Source: Clostridium carboxidivorans P7 (GTDB lineage Bacteria; Bacillota; Clostridia; Clostridiales; Clostridiaceae). Taken from it: 64,000 nt of DNA. Each line of letters begins with the position of its first letter. Position 1 is the stretch's first letter. The notes beneath the pieces are model-generated. The model worked only from the letters and a program-made list of their open reading frames with translations. It was not told where the DNA came from and ran no database searches. Shown here piece after piece: positions 15,702 through 29,009 of this stretch. A program made the position numbers and the translations under genes. The stretch covers positions 2,480,001 through 2,544,000 of the forward strand of contig NZ_CP011803.1 of assembly GCF_001038625.1 (NCBI RefSeq), in the 5' to 3' direction.

Positions 15702-17367
15702 AGTTCAACCCCCTCTGAATTTTTTCCACAATTTCTTCTCCAGAAATCTGTCTGCCATCATATTTCAATATGCTAGCTATACAAGTGATACCTGTCTGCT
15801 CTCGAATAAGATCCGCAAGCTGTCCTGTGGCGTTCTGTTCAATATTAATGATTTGTTTTACTGATGAAGCCTTTTCTTCTAAAAGCCTTCGTGGCAGTGG
15901 ATAAACATCACCAAAAATCAAAGCGCCATATTTACCATGCTGTGCATTGTTAAGCAATTTCACTGCTTCAGCAATAGGTCCATAAGTTGAACCCCAACCT
16001 ACAAACAGGGTGTCACAGGTTTCGGATCCCAAAAATTCTGGTTCTTGCAGCTCAAGCTTAAGTTTATCTAGTTTTCTCATACGTTTATCCATCATATTAT
16101 TTCGTACTTCAGATGATTCTGTAATCCATCCTCTTTCATCATGTTCATCACTGTCAATACTTACAAAATGCTTAGTTTTCCCCGGAATTAGCATAGGGGA
16201 TATTCCATCATCAGTAATTTTATATCTCAGATATTCGCCAGTTACATCTTCCGTCTGATGAAATTTATATTTTTCTATAAGGTTTAAATCATATGGCTTC
16301 ACAGTTGCTGAAGAGTCACCCAGATATTGATCGCTTAAAATAATAACTGGAATCTGATACTTTTCTGATAAATAAAATGCTCTTACAGTCTGATAAAACG
16401 AGTCTTCATGGTTTCTTAATGCAATTACCATTCTAGGAAATTCTCCCTGTGAAGCTGAAATTACAAATTTCAGATCGCTCTGCTCTGTTCTTGTTGGAAA
16501 TCCTGTTACAGGACCCGGTCTCTGAACATCTACCAAAACCAGTGGAATTTCTGCCATACCCGAAAGCCCCAAAGCCTCTACCATCAGTGAGAAACCTCCT
16601 CCAGAAGTTCCAGTCATGGACCTAGCACCTGCAAAGGAGGCCCCAATTGACATATTGATAGCTGCAATTTCATCCTCAGCCTGTTCTACAACAATATTTG
16701 CCTCATCGCCCTTGAAAGCAAGATACTCCATAATAGCTGTAGATGGAGACATTGGGTAAGCAGCGTAAAATTTCAGTCCTGCTGCTATTGCTCCTAGAGC
16801 CAATGCTTTACTTCCAGTAAGAATTATGTAATCACTAAAGTTTCCATCAAGATGAGGAAAGCGTTGTTCAACATTATTGTAACCTTCCTCAACAGCCTTC
16901 AAATTTATTTCAAGATATTGCTCCTTTACAAAATCCTTTAGTACATCTTTTACAAAATCCAGAGATTCACCAAATAACTTCAAAATAGCTCCTAAAGCTA
17001 TACTGCCGGATACACGTGGATTTCCAAGTTTTTTTGCCATATTATCCATATTAATTTTGATTGCCCTAGGATCTTCTGTTTTTAAATTACTGTCACAAAG
17101 TATAAAACCATTTTCATTTAATTGTTTTTTATGCTCCTCCACGGTTTCATCATTTAACGCTATGATTCCATCAAATCTGTTACTATGTGAGCTAGTTTGC
17201 TCATTTCCAAAACGGATCACAGAAAAATTATGACCACCACGAACACGAGACATGAAATCTCTCATTGTAAAAATATTATAGCCAGATCTTTTAAGTAATT
17301 TTTCCAATATTGCAGCTGTTGTTTCAATACCCTGGCCGGCTGCTCCGCCTATTAAAATGTTGTACAT
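15688..17367 (-). CDS. korA: 2-oxoacid:ferredoxin oxidoreductase, fused gamma-alpha subunit
   Basis: A 559-residue subunit. The N-terminal gamma domain (1-about 180) has GGAAGQGIETTAAILEKLL at 7-25 and MRDFMSRVRGGHNFSVIRF. The alpha domain (about 190-559) begins LTGSKALALGAIAAGLKFYA and contains YPMSPSTAIMEYLA and MTGTSGGGFSLMVEALGLSG. Fusion of gamma before alpha is the usual arrangement of two-subunit KorAB-type enzymes. No ferredoxin-like delta domain is present, so the cluster sits in the beta subunit. AAAGGAGGG precedes the ATG, and rubrerythrin lies 20 bases upstream on the same strand, suggesting co-transcription. Confidence 0.88.
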   Translation of the reverse strand: MYNILIGGAAGQGIETTAAILEKLLKRSGYNIFTMRDFMSRVRGGHNFSVIRFGNEQTSSHSNRFDGIIALNDETVEEHKKQLNENGFILCDSNLKTEDPRAIKINMDNMAKKLGNPRVSGSIALGAILKLFGESLDFVKDVLKDFVKEQYLEINLKAVEEGYNNVEQRFPHLDGNFSDYIILTGSKALALGAIAAGLKFYAAYPMSPSTAIMEYLAFKGDEANIVVEQAEDEIAAINMSIGASFAGARSMTGTSGGGFSLMVEALGLSGMAEIPLVLVDVQRPGPVTGFPTRTEQSDLKFVISASQGEFPRMVIALRNHEDSFYQTVRAFYLSEKYQIPVIILSDQYLGDSSATVKPYDLNLIEKYKFHQTEDVTGEYLRYKITDDGISPMLIPGKTKHFVSIDSDEHDERGWITESSEVRNNMMDKRMRKLDKLKLELQEPEFLGSETCDTLFVGWGSTYGPIAEAVKLLNNAQHGKYGALIFGDVYPLPRRLLEEKASSVKQIINIEQNATGQLADLIREQTGITCIASILKYDGRQISGEEIVEKIQRGLNYEHR

Positions 17368-17387
17368 GTTAAAGCCCTCCTTTGGGT

Positions 17388-17978
17388 TTAATAGTTTTCT
17401 GTGAACATTTCAAAATAGGCCTTTGGATGAGCGCATGCTGGACAAAATTCTGGTGCAGAAGTACCCTCATGTATATACCCACAATTACTGCACTTCCATA
17501 AAACTGTTTTATTTTTTTCAAACACAATTCCGTCCTCAATATTTTTAGCCAGTTTTCTATATCTAGCCTCATGTCTTTTTTCAACTTCAGCAATATTTCT
17601 ATAAACAAATGCAATATCAGAAAAGCCCTCATCTTCTGCAACATTTGCAAAATGAGGATATAGAGTTGTCCACTCTTCATTCTCACCAGCAGCAGCTGCT
17701 AATAGATTTCCCTTTGTATCTCCTAAGAAAACAGGATAACCAGCATCATTAATAACAACAGCTTCACCATTTAGATTACTATCAGCTAAAAATTTAAAAA
17801 ATCTCTTTGCATGTTCTTTTTCATTATCTGCAGTTTCTGTAAATATTTCTCCCATCTGAACGTAGCCTTCCTTTTTAGCTATTGAAGCATAATAGGTATA
17901 CCTATTTCTTGCTTGAGATTCTCCTGCAAAGGATTTTAAAAGATTTTCAGCAGTTTTGGTTCCTTTTAAACTTTTCAA
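17388..17978 (-). CDS. rbr: Rubrerythrin
   Basis: A 196-residue classical rubrerythrin. The ferritin-like four-helix domain (1-about 145) carries the diiron ligands in [13 protein letters not shown] and [10 protein letters not shown], then [11 protein letters not shown]. The C-terminal rubredoxin-like domain has [10 protein letters not shown] and [11 protein letters not shown]. It reduces hydrogen peroxide to water with electrons from rubredoxin or NADH systems and protects anaerobes from oxygen. The start is a TTG preceded by AAGGAGGG; no ATG fits the full domain. It is followed closely by korA and preceded by desulfoferrodoxin in the same direction. Confidence 0.93.
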   Translation of the reverse strand: MKSLKGTKTAENLLKSFAGESQARNRYTYYASIAKKEGYVQMGEIFTETADNEKEHAKRFFKFLADSNLNGEAVVINDAGYPVFLGDTKGNLLAAAAGENEEWTTLYPHFANVAEDEGFSDIAFVYRNIAEVEKRHEARYRKLAKNIEDGIVFEKNKTVLWKCSNCGYIHEGTSAPEFCPACAHPKAYFEMFTENY

Positions 17979-18047
17979 TTTTAACCCTCCTTGTGAAATA
18001 TTAATTTAAAATTTATTCAAATATTAATGGTTATAAAATGTCATATT

Positions 18048-18422
18048 TTATGATTTCCATAATCCGTGCATATTACAAAATTCTCTTGCATATAAAACTT
18101 CTTCCTCTAAAAGAAATAGAGCTTCAGGTTTATCTTCAGGTTTTAAATATTTTCTGTATATTTTATTTTTAGTTTGAATTTCTATCCACTCAATATAATG
18201 TTTTTCTAACATAGGATGTTCAATTTCACCAACTTTTACAAGAACTCCACCTTTTACTTTTTCTATAATTGGTACATGTTTTTCCTTTGCTGCATCCACA
18301 TTATTTTCAACTTGTAATGTCATTGTCTGACCACAACAAACTAGAGTTCCACCACTTTCATGTAAAACCTCTACAATATTACCACAGAGTTCACATTTAT
18401 AGACTTGCTTAAGCTTTGTCAT
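18048..18422 (-). CDS. dfx: Desulfoferrodoxin (superoxide reductase)
   Basis: A 124-residue two-iron protein. The N-terminal center I has the Cys4 site CELCG...CCG (residues about 10-30). The catalytic center II ligands are seen in EKHVPIIE, EHPMLEKHYIEW and FCNMHGLWK (four His, one Cys). The enzyme reduces superoxide to peroxide using electrons from rubredoxin, leaving peroxide for rubrerythrin, whose gene follows 69 bases downstream. The ATG follows AGGAGGT. The clear pairing of the two enzymes makes this the oxygen-defence core of the window. Confidence 0.93.
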   Translation of the reverse strand: MTKLKQVYKCELCGNIVEVLHESGGTLVCCGQTMTLQVENNVDAAKEKHVPIIEKVKGGVLVKVGEIEHPMLEKHYIEWIEIQTKNKIYRKYLKPEDKPEALFLLEEEVLYAREFCNMHGLWKS

Positions 18423-18598
18423 AACAATACCTCCTAAATTTTTATTTTTTTATTTTATCTATTATTAATAATTATTATCTTTTTACAAATTTTAAACTAG
18501 GATTAAGGCAGTATTTATGAGGGGGATATATACCCTTGCCATTAGTTCATTATCAAGCATAAGAATGATTCTTCCATCATTCTCAAAATTATTTTATA

Positions 18599-19084
18599 TT
18601 AAAATTCTTCTCTTATTCCAAATTCAGCAGATTCAACCCACTCATCAGCATGATTAATAAGTAAAACTAATTCATCAAGTATTGCAAAATGGTCTTCTTC
18701 TTCTTTAATTAGATATTCAAATATCTTTTTTTCTTTATCATCAGTTGTTTCAGATAAAAATTTTTTATAAAGCTCAATACTTTGTTTTTCCTTTTCTAAA
18801 GCATTCCTGTACAAATCTAATTGATTAGGAATTTTCTTGATTTCATTTTTAAAATCCCCAATTCCTTTAAACACATCTTTAAATTCAGAAAGTGTATTAT
18901 TATCTTTTAGTTCATATGATAATTTATTTAGTTTATTTTGAAAAATTTTAGCATGATTTTTTTCATCTTTTGCCAACCTAATAAATATAGCATTTAACTC
19001 ATTTCCTTTATTTATTTCTGCCTGTTCCATGTAATATTTTTCACCATCAAGTTCCATATTTATTGCAAATTCAAAACTATTCAT
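18599..19084 (-). CDS. Ferritin-like diiron protein (rubrerythrin domain only)
   Basis: A 161-residue helical protein with two E-x-x-H sets typical of rubrerythrin-type diiron sites: ELDGEKYYMEQAE with KDEKNHAKIF, and EKEKQSIELYKKF with KEEEDHFAILDEL. It lacks the C-terminal rubredoxin domain and ends in a short tail, DEWVESAEFGIREEF. Similar proteins in clostridia are peroxide or oxygen stress proteins or iron carriers. It is the first gene in a run with dfx and rbr. AAAGGAGAG precedes the ATG. The AT-rich stretch 19085-19551 upstream, probably its promoter region, holds no other feature I can support. Confidence 0.8.
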   Translation of the reverse strand: MNSFEFAINMELDGEKYYMEQAEINKGNELNAIFIRLAKDEKNHAKIFQNKLNKLSYELKDNNTLSEFKDVFKGIGDFKNEIKKIPNQLDLYRNALEKEKQSIELYKKFLSETTDDKEKKIFEYLIKEEEDHFAILDELVLLINHADEWVESAEFGIREEF

Positions 19085-19551
19085 AAATTGCTCTCCTTTA
19101 TTTTAAATTTAGTCAAATATTAATAATTATAAATATTATGTTTTATATTTTATTTGTAGATGATTAATATTTGTAAATAATTAATATTTGTTAATATAAT
19201 ATAAGTATACCACATTAGTCAAAAATTACAAACAAAATTTAAAAATTTTTATTACTAAAAATAAAACAGCAATTTATCAATGTCATAATAATTCATAAAA
19301 CAGTAGTTATACTCACTAATAATTTAATATAAGATTCAAATAATTGAAGATGAGGATAGACATATTATTTAAAATATTGTAATCATACACAGTATGAGAT
19401 TATGTGATAAGTCTCAGCAATTGATACATAAGAGGTCATATTACAACTTACTAACAGTATGAGAAAACAGAGTGCTAATAAATGAAACTTTAGAGAAAAT
19501 GCTTATAAAATCTCAAAGTTCTGGTACTAAGCTTGCAGTGAAATGCTTTGA

Positions 19552-20047
19552 TTATACAGTAAAGAAGATTAGACAGCTTAAGAAGCTAGAAATATATACA
19601 CTAATTCCTTCAGAAGTTCTTTTAACAAAACCTTTTATAGTTCCAATACTTTTGACTAAAACTCTTACCCCTACATTTTCAAGTTCTGTTCCATACAGAA
19701 ATGTAGATTTAAACCAACTTATGAGATTATAGGTTATAAATACTATCCATAAAAATCCATAAAAATCCGTAAATGCCGTAAAACTTTGAAGTTTTCAGGT
19801 TTTTTATATGGTATACATTCCTGGGCATTTTAAAGAAAGCCTTTATGGTTTGACATTTGTTGTAAAAAGTAAATATCTCTACTGCGCTCATATCCTTGCT
19901 GTTTATATTGGTTATTAGTAGCGAATGTTTTAGATTTCCTTTTAAAGATAGGGTCTGAACTATAATATTTCTAACTTCATTGTTTTCTGGAAGTTCATAA
20001 ACCCAATCAGCCTTATTGGCCTGAGTGTATTTTGAGTAAAGATAAAA
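19552..20047 (-). pseudogene. Decayed transposase (IS1380/IS4-like, DDE), C-terminal part
   Basis: One minus frame reads YELPENNEVRNIIVQTLSL, later HSLLITNINSKDMSAVEIF, then FYNKCQTIKAFFKMPRNVYH and ends at a stop at 19727. This matches the last part of DDE transposases of the IS1380-like group, where a conserved Y(x2)R..E segment lies in FYNxRQTIExFFK. A second frame just downstream (GTELENVGVRVLVKSIGTIKG) appears to continue the C-terminus after a stop and frameshift, to 19552. The N-terminal catalytic half is absent. Assignment to an exact IS family is tentative. Confidence 0.5.
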
Positions 20048-20207
20048 TTATTTATAGGATAAATACTTGCCTTTCTTAATTTTTATCGACAAAGAAAATT
20101 ATACTTAAAGGCTTAATATTATCCATTATTTATTTTTGTGAAACTACAATATGGAAAATACTAAAGTTTTGTTTGTACAAAACTTAGGTAACTAAGAATT
20201 CGTAACA

Positions 20208-20387
20208 AAGACTGTAATCAGTTTGACAAAAAAATTAGATTTAATGGTAATAGCTGAAGTTGTAGAAACTGCAAACCAAGCTAGTTTTATAAAGAAGTGA
20301 AACTGTAATATGGAACAAGGATTTTTATTTATCAAACTTGTACCAGGAGAGGAGTTTGTAAGATTGGTCAGTAAGATACTGGCATAA
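20208..20387 (+). pseudogene. Remnant of an EAL-domain cyclic-di-GMP phosphodiesterase
   Basis: The plus frame reads LTKKLDLMVIAEVVETANQA, an in-frame TGA, then NMEQGFLFIKLVPGEEF and a stop. This is the C-terminal region of an EAL domain, where the family pattern is A-E-G-V-E-T ... Q-G-(F/Y)-L-F-S-(K/R)-P ... F. The glycine of AEGVET is replaced by valine, a stop interrupts the frame, and everything upstream is missing. It is therefore a dead fragment, but a recognisable one. Nothing else of the gene is seen between 20048 and 20207. Confidence 0.6.
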
Positions 20388-20449
20388 TATTATAAAGAGG
20401 TATCCCTATGATAGAAATACCTTTTTATAATATTATACTTTAAAAGTAT

Positions 20450-20608
20450 TTATGCTTGTTCAAATTGGTCTTTACTCACACCGCATAAAGGACATACCCA
20501 GCTATCAGGTATGTTTTCGAAAGCTGTTCCAGGATTCACTCCGTTATCAGGGTCTCCTTGTTCTGGATCATAGATGTATCCACAAACTGAACATACATAT
20601 TGCTTCAT
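20450..20608 (-). CDS. Rubredoxin
   Basis: A complete 52-residue rubredoxin. The iron is bound by CSVCGY (Cys6, Cys9) and CPLCG (Cys39, Cys42). The canonical aromatic and acidic core is present ([20 protein letters not shown], then IPDSWVCP). An AAGGAGGAAG ribosome site precedes the ATG. It is a small cytoplasmic one-electron carrier and the expected donor to desulfoferrodoxin and rubrerythrin, both encoded 2-3 kb away on the same strand. It survives intact among decayed insertion sequences. A hairpin with GGTAT/ATACC arms at about 20395-20425 may terminate it. Confidence 0.95.
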   Translation of the reverse strand: MKQYVCSVCGYIYDPEQGDPDNGVNPGTAFENIPDSWVCPLCGVSKDQFEQA

Positions 20609-20641
20609 AATTCTTCCTCCTTAACAATTAAACTTATTAGT

Positions 20642-20663
20642 CGCTTGCGGAATTCCGCAAGCG
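20642..20663. repeat. Perfect 22-bp palindrome upstream of the rubredoxin gene
   Basis: CGCTTGCGGAATTCCGCAAGCG is its own reverse complement. It is strikingly GC-rich for this AT-rich neighbourhood and lies between the rubredoxin start and the IS982 fragment. It may be a terminator stem or an insertion-sequence end; the sequence does not decide. Confidence 0.6.
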
Positions 20664-20687
20664 TTGATTCGCCTAACTTTTTAGCCG

Positions 20688-21150
20688 TTAGACTTTTATA
20701 TTTTCCTCCACTATGAAATAATAAATGTTACCACATAAAATAATAAAACACAGAGGAGGAGAACAAACTTGTTTTGGTTTAATAGAACTAAACAACTCAT
20801 TGAATTTCTTGATTTGCTTGCTAATAATTTTAATATTAACACCTTTTCCAGCAAAAAAACAGTCCATATAAATTGGAAGGTTAGACAAATATTTTTGAAT
20901 TTCTAAAATGACTTTATATAGGTTTCTTTTAGTTCTATTAAATCTTGTTATATCACCAATATTAGAAAATAAATCACTATAGTTCTTTTTAACAAAGTTA
21001 AACCATACTTTTTCAGTATTATAATAATTGAACTCTAACATAATTAATCATCTCCTTATTATAATTAGTTTGGTAATTTAATTATAACTGTGGATGATTA
21101 ATTTTTGTTAGAATTTTTCTTATAAAGATTAACTAGCACACGCGTTAATA
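20688..21150 (-). mobile_element. IS982-family remnant, copy 1
   Basis: A 117-codon frame (20688-21041) starts MLEFNYYNTEKVW and contains FSNIGDITRFNRTKRNLYK, the N-terminal signature of IS982-type transposases (R-F-N-R-T/R-R-R-N-L). It then jumps to sequence unrelated to the catalytic core and stops. The DDE region is missing. The upstream flank (CTCCTTATTATAATTAGTTT, then AACTAGCACA..CGTTAAT near 21130-21150) is shared with copies 2 and 3 at 31.0-31.6 and 29.3-29.6 kb, which marks the element's left end. Confidence 0.65.
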
Positions 21151-21176
21151 TAATGAATAGCTATTTTTGAAGCACA

Positions 21177-21667
21177 TTAAGCAACAATTTCTTCTTTTAT
21201 ATTATGAGTATTCCATGTAAATGACAAGAAAAATATTGCTAAAACACATGAAATAATTAACATTATAAATCCACCATCCCAAATGAATTTATCTACAATA
21301 CATTACATGTCCATTTCAGCTAAAACTTCGCCACCCATGTATCCAAATAATCCTGTGAATCCAGCTGCTGTTCCTGCTGCCTTTTTCGGAACAAGGTCTA
21401 AAGCACTAACTCCTATTAGCATAACAGGACCGTATATTAAAGCACCAATTGATGCTAAAGCACAATTATAGCTAAGGGGGCTTGTACTCTTCCAATATAC
21501 AGCAGTTGCTATTGGAGCATGTCTACCATGGAAAATATGGTCACTAATCAATCCAACTATTATGGTACCTGGGATTACAACATATTCAAATAATGCAAAG
21601 GCTATAGTTGAATTTTTTGTACTAAAGTGTCTTACTTCCTGAAGATATGTTGGAACCCAAATATCTC
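21177..21667 (-). pseudogene. Broken GlpT/UhpC-type organophosphate transporter (MFS)
   Basis: The minus frame reads WVPTYLQEVRHFSTKNSTIA, FEYVVIPGTIIVGLISDHIF, then ALDLVPKKAAGTAAGFTGLF and GYMGGEVLAEM, a clear match to the second half of glycerol-3-phosphate or sugar-phosphate antiporters of the GlpT/UhpC group. A stop (TAA at 21303-21305) interrupts it before the last helix (DKFIWDGGFIMLIISCVLA). A piece between VYWKSTSPL and the next helix appears deleted. The N-terminal half is absent upstream of a stop at 21665. It is inactive. Confidence 0.7.
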
Positions 21668-21955
21668 ATAAGCAATCAATGTTTTATTTAGTTTGATGGT
21701 AACATGTATAGATAATTATGTCAATAATCATAACATTGGTTACTATTTAAGTTAAAATAGGGGAAATATAAATTTATTTATTAATTTCTGAAGTTGTACC
21801 TGCTAAAGTTACTATATTCAAATTGGGTGAATAATTGTAGTTTTAAAAATTCCATATTGACAATTGACATGATGAAACATAATTACTATGATTGTAATAA
21901 TCTTATATGATAGTTACAATATATCTATATATTAAACATTTTAATATAATATATT

Positions 21956-22062
21956 CTTATCAATAGAGGTAGAGGGACTGGCCCTATGAAACCCAACAAC
22001 CGGCATTTATATGTATCGGTGTTAATTCCAGCAGAATAGATTTTACTATTCTGGAAGATAAG
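21956..22062 (+). promoter_or_regulatory. SAM-I (S-box) riboswitch, orphaned
   Basis: The conserved S-box core is complete: CTTATCAATAGAGGTAGAGG, GACTGGCCCTATGAAACCC, AACAACCGGC...GGTGTTAATTCCAGCAGAA, and closing P1 strand GATAAG. It reads on the plus strand and should sense S-adenosylmethionine. Its expression platform and regulated gene, normally a methionine or SAM biosynthesis or transport gene, are missing: an IS1182-type element starts about 40 bases downstream, and beyond it lies the 3' end of an oppositely oriented rRNA operon. The aptamer therefore controls nothing visible. Confidence 0.92.
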
Positions 22063-22253
22063 AAAAATAAATAGTTTTGTGAAATCAATTTTTCTAAAAT
22101 GGGCTGTCGTACTAAAAAAATAAATCTCCCACTCGGAAGAGTGAAAGATTTATAGCAAAATTAATATATGAGAAAATACATTAATTTACACAAAAAATCC
22201 ATACTTGCGGTAACCGCAATAGTTATTCCAAGACAGATAAGGATGCAACATTT

Positions 22254-22766
22254 ATGAGAATGAAAGAAGATGCCATGAAAAACGGTCAGTTAAAGCCAGG
22301 TTACAATATCCAGCATGGAGTAGATTCCGAATATATAGTATGGCTTACTGTTGGCGATCAGTTCGCAGATACAACAATATTGATTCCATTTATAAAAAGC
22401 ATGGAGGATTTCTTGTATTTTAAAATTGTTGCAGATGCAGGTTATGAAAGTGAAAAAACAATTTATACTTCTGATGACTGCAGTAACTGTGTTCATAAGA
22501 GCAAATGCATAAAAGGACATAACTGCAAAACACCATTAGAAGAAAGAGTTAAAAATCTTGAAACTTCAAAGCTATTCAACATGCTTCGCAAAGAGAATCT
22601 TGAAAGAATTGTAAATGAAGAAGGCTACGAGTTGAGAATGAATCGAATTATTCAAGCCGAAAGCTCTTTTGCAGAGATAAAACAGGAACACATCTTTTCA
22701 CACTTAAAAAGAGCGCTTAATTTTAAGATATTAAAAATTTGTAAGTTTAAAAAAATTAATATTTAG
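22254..22766 (+). pseudogene. IS1182-family transposase, deleted
   Basis: The 170-codon frame contains MKNGQLKPGYNIQHGVDSEY and LYFKIVADAGYESEK, the second acidic DDE region of IS1182 transposases. It then joins to CSNCVHKSKCIKGHNC and to NRIIQAESSFAEIKQ, which holds the final catalytic Glu region. Sequence just upstream (YSKTDKDATFMRMKED) continues the same protein, so the first DDE region with the N-terminal half is missing. A deletion also shortens the middle. It should be inactive. Confidence 0.75.
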
Positions 22767-22855
22767 GGCTTATTAAAGTGCGCCATTTTTTAAGTATTAA
22801 ACTCATGTGTACTTAAATCATCATGGCAACTTCTATGAAACACCTGAAAAAACGC

Positions 22856-22893
22856 TGTCGCGTTAGCATATTTTTTTATGCTAATGCGACAGC
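22856..22893 (-). terminator. Terminator of the rRNA operon within the IS1182 right end
   Basis: GCTGTCGCATTAGCATA and TATGCTAACGCGACAGC form a 17-bp stem with one mismatch, around an A-run loop. On the minus strand it is followed by GTTTTTTC, as expected for a rho-independent terminator. It begins about 16 bases after the 5S gene. Because the stem overlaps the terminal inverted repeat of the insertion sequence, the element's end appears to serve as the operon's terminator. Confidence 0.75.
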
Positions 22894-22908
22894 CCCTTTT
22901 TTTACTTA

Positions 22909-23024
22909 CCTGGCAACGACCTACTCTTCCACAGAGCCTCCCCTGCAGTACCATCGGCACTATAAAGCTTAACCATCGTGTTCGGAATGGGAACGGGTGT
23001 TACCTTTATGTCATTATCACCAGA
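22909..23024 (-). rRNA. rrf: 5S ribosomal RNA
   Basis: The minus strand begins TCTGGTGATAATGACATAAA, contains CACCCGTTCCCATTCCGAACACG, the universal loop sequence, and ends GAAGAGTAGGTCGTTGCCAGG. Length about 116 bases is normal. It is the last gene of the operon and lies 132 bases after the 23S gene. Confidence 0.95.
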
Positions 23025-23156
23025 TGACCAGATATCCAAAATATTCTATTTTGTGATAGTCGTTAAATATCATTTAGATATTTAACCTCCTCAGCTATGC
23101 TGTGGAGTTTCATTATTAGAGATTTTGTTATCTCAAAATTGCACAGTGAATTATTT

Positions 23157-26053
<2,897 letters not shown>

Positions 26054-26268
26054 ATTCATGTGAAAATTATCTTTCAACAATTTTCTTAGTTAAAATCTAC
26101 AAAGGTTTTTTTACTTATATAATAAGTAGTTTTACCTTTAGCTTTACTTTTAATTTAAAAGTTATATTCACTGTGCAATTTTCAAAGAACAATTTGAAGA
26201 ATTAGATTCTTCAAAATTAAACAGAGCTATTAAATAAACCTTCAAAGTAGAATTACCTACTTTGTCGA

Positions 26269-27787
<1,519 letters not shown>

Positions 27788-27925
27788 AAAAGTTTAATCT
27801 GTACTCAAATTCTTGACGTTAAACTTGTTAGTTTAACTAATACTGGCTTATTTAAAATAAGATTTATATCTTACTTTCACTCTGTTTAATTTTCAAGGAT
27901 CTTGCCGCATCTCAGCGACTTTTAT

Positions 27926-27954
27926 ATCTTATCATGTTTACCTTAGCTTGTCAA
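27926..27954 (-). promoter_or_regulatory. rRNA operon promoter
   Basis: On the minus strand a perfect -35 TTGACA (27949-27954) and a -10 TAAGAT (27926-27931) are separated by exactly 17 bases. It lies about 140 bases upstream of the 16S gene and downstream of tRNA-fMet, so the operon can be transcribed independently of the tRNA. Confidence 0.8.
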
Positions 27955-28056
27955 CTAGTAATTTATTACCAATTTAACAGCAATAAACTTAATATAAAGA
28001 TATATAATGAAGATTAAAAATAATATCAAGCAAATTAAATCGCCATCTATACTTTT

Positions 28057-28132
<76 letters not shown>

Positions 28133-28407
28133 TCATCATTCATTACATTGAATCATACTTTGTTTCTGTTTACCGCTCCTTCAAGCGACAAGTAGTATCT
28201 TACCATGTATATGAATATAAATAATTATCCTAGTACATGTTCATTGTAGATTAATCAGTTAATGCTCAAGTATCCTCTAGCATACTACTTATTTAGCATA
28301 ATGACACACCTGACTATGTTTCTTTTGTTTTATATTAAAAAGTTTTCTAATAACCTCAAAATTCAAACATGAATACCGAGGTGTTCTAGTAAATTATTTG
28401 ATTTTTA

Positions 28408-28842
28408 TCATTTAGTTGCCAAATGCGAGTTTTGTGACATTCTTCCAAGCATATACCCAAACATTAATGTTGTATAATTATTTCCACCCATCATACTGTT
28501 TAAGCCCAAAAATCCATTATACATGGAATCAATACCATTTCCATTTAATGCTGAAATCATACTCTGTTCTGCAGAAATTCTCATCATTCTTGCCATCTGC
28601 TGAGGCTGTAATGAAAGGCTCTCAAGACCATCTGTTGATTTAGCATTGCCATTATCTTTTACTTTACTCTTTTTTGGTCTATTTTTAACAACACTACTAT
28701 TATTATCCTTCAGCATATTATCTAACATACTTGAAAACAAGACTTCTGAACTATTACTAAATAATCCTTCGTTCATATTGGATAGATTTTGTAAGGCATT
28801 ATATCTCATAATTTGAGACATATTGTCAATCTTTATACTCAT
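28408..28842 (-). CDS. Protein of unknown function, Met/Asn/Ser-rich
   Basis: A 144-residue protein that I do not recognise. It begins MSIKIDNMSQIMRYNALQNL, has a Lys-rich low-complexity centre (residues about 50-68), and a C-terminal half rich in Met, Gly and Asn (PQQMARMMRISAEQSM, LGLNSMMGGNNYTTLMFGYM). There is no signal peptide, and the hydrophobicity is too weak for a clear membrane segment. The GGGAGG site almost touches the ATG, so initiation may be inefficient or another start may be used. It is a single gene upstream of tRNA-fMet on the same strand. Confidence 0.55.
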   Translation of the reverse strand: MSIKIDNMSQIMRYNALQNLSNMNEGLFSNSSEVLFSSMLDNMLKDNNSSVVKNRPKKSKVKDNGNAKSTDGLESLSLQPQQMARMMRISAEQSMISALNGNGIDSMYNGFLGLNSMMGGNNYTTLMFGYMLGRMSQNSHLATK

Positions 28843-29009
28843 TCCTCCCTTATTTGTAATTATAACCCAACAGATAATGCATGTCTACATTTACAATTAT
28901 ATATATTTTAAAACACCACATAATGTCATGAGTTAAAACGCTGTCCATAAAGGTTAAAACCTTAATACTAATAAACCGAATTAATCCATATATTAACAAT
29001 ACTTATAAA

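Larger units (their letters stand above)
22101..22895 (+). mobile_element. IS1182-family insertion sequence, internally deleted
   Basis: The ends are inverted repeats: GGGCTGTCGTACTAAAAAAA at the left and the complement of GGGCTGTCGCATTAGCATAA at the right. Between them is a shortened transposase frame on the plus strand (22254-22766). At about 795 bp it is half the length of intact IS1182 elements (about 1.6-1.9 kb). The left end is also found alone at 14666-14790. The right end lies only 13 bases from the 3' end of the 5S rRNA gene. Confidence 0.75.

Noticed and set aside
19472..19732. An 86-codon plus-strand frame starting MLINETLEKMLIKSQ
   Set aside because: It overlaps a recognisable decayed transposase on the opposite strand, has no ribosome binding site and resembles no family.
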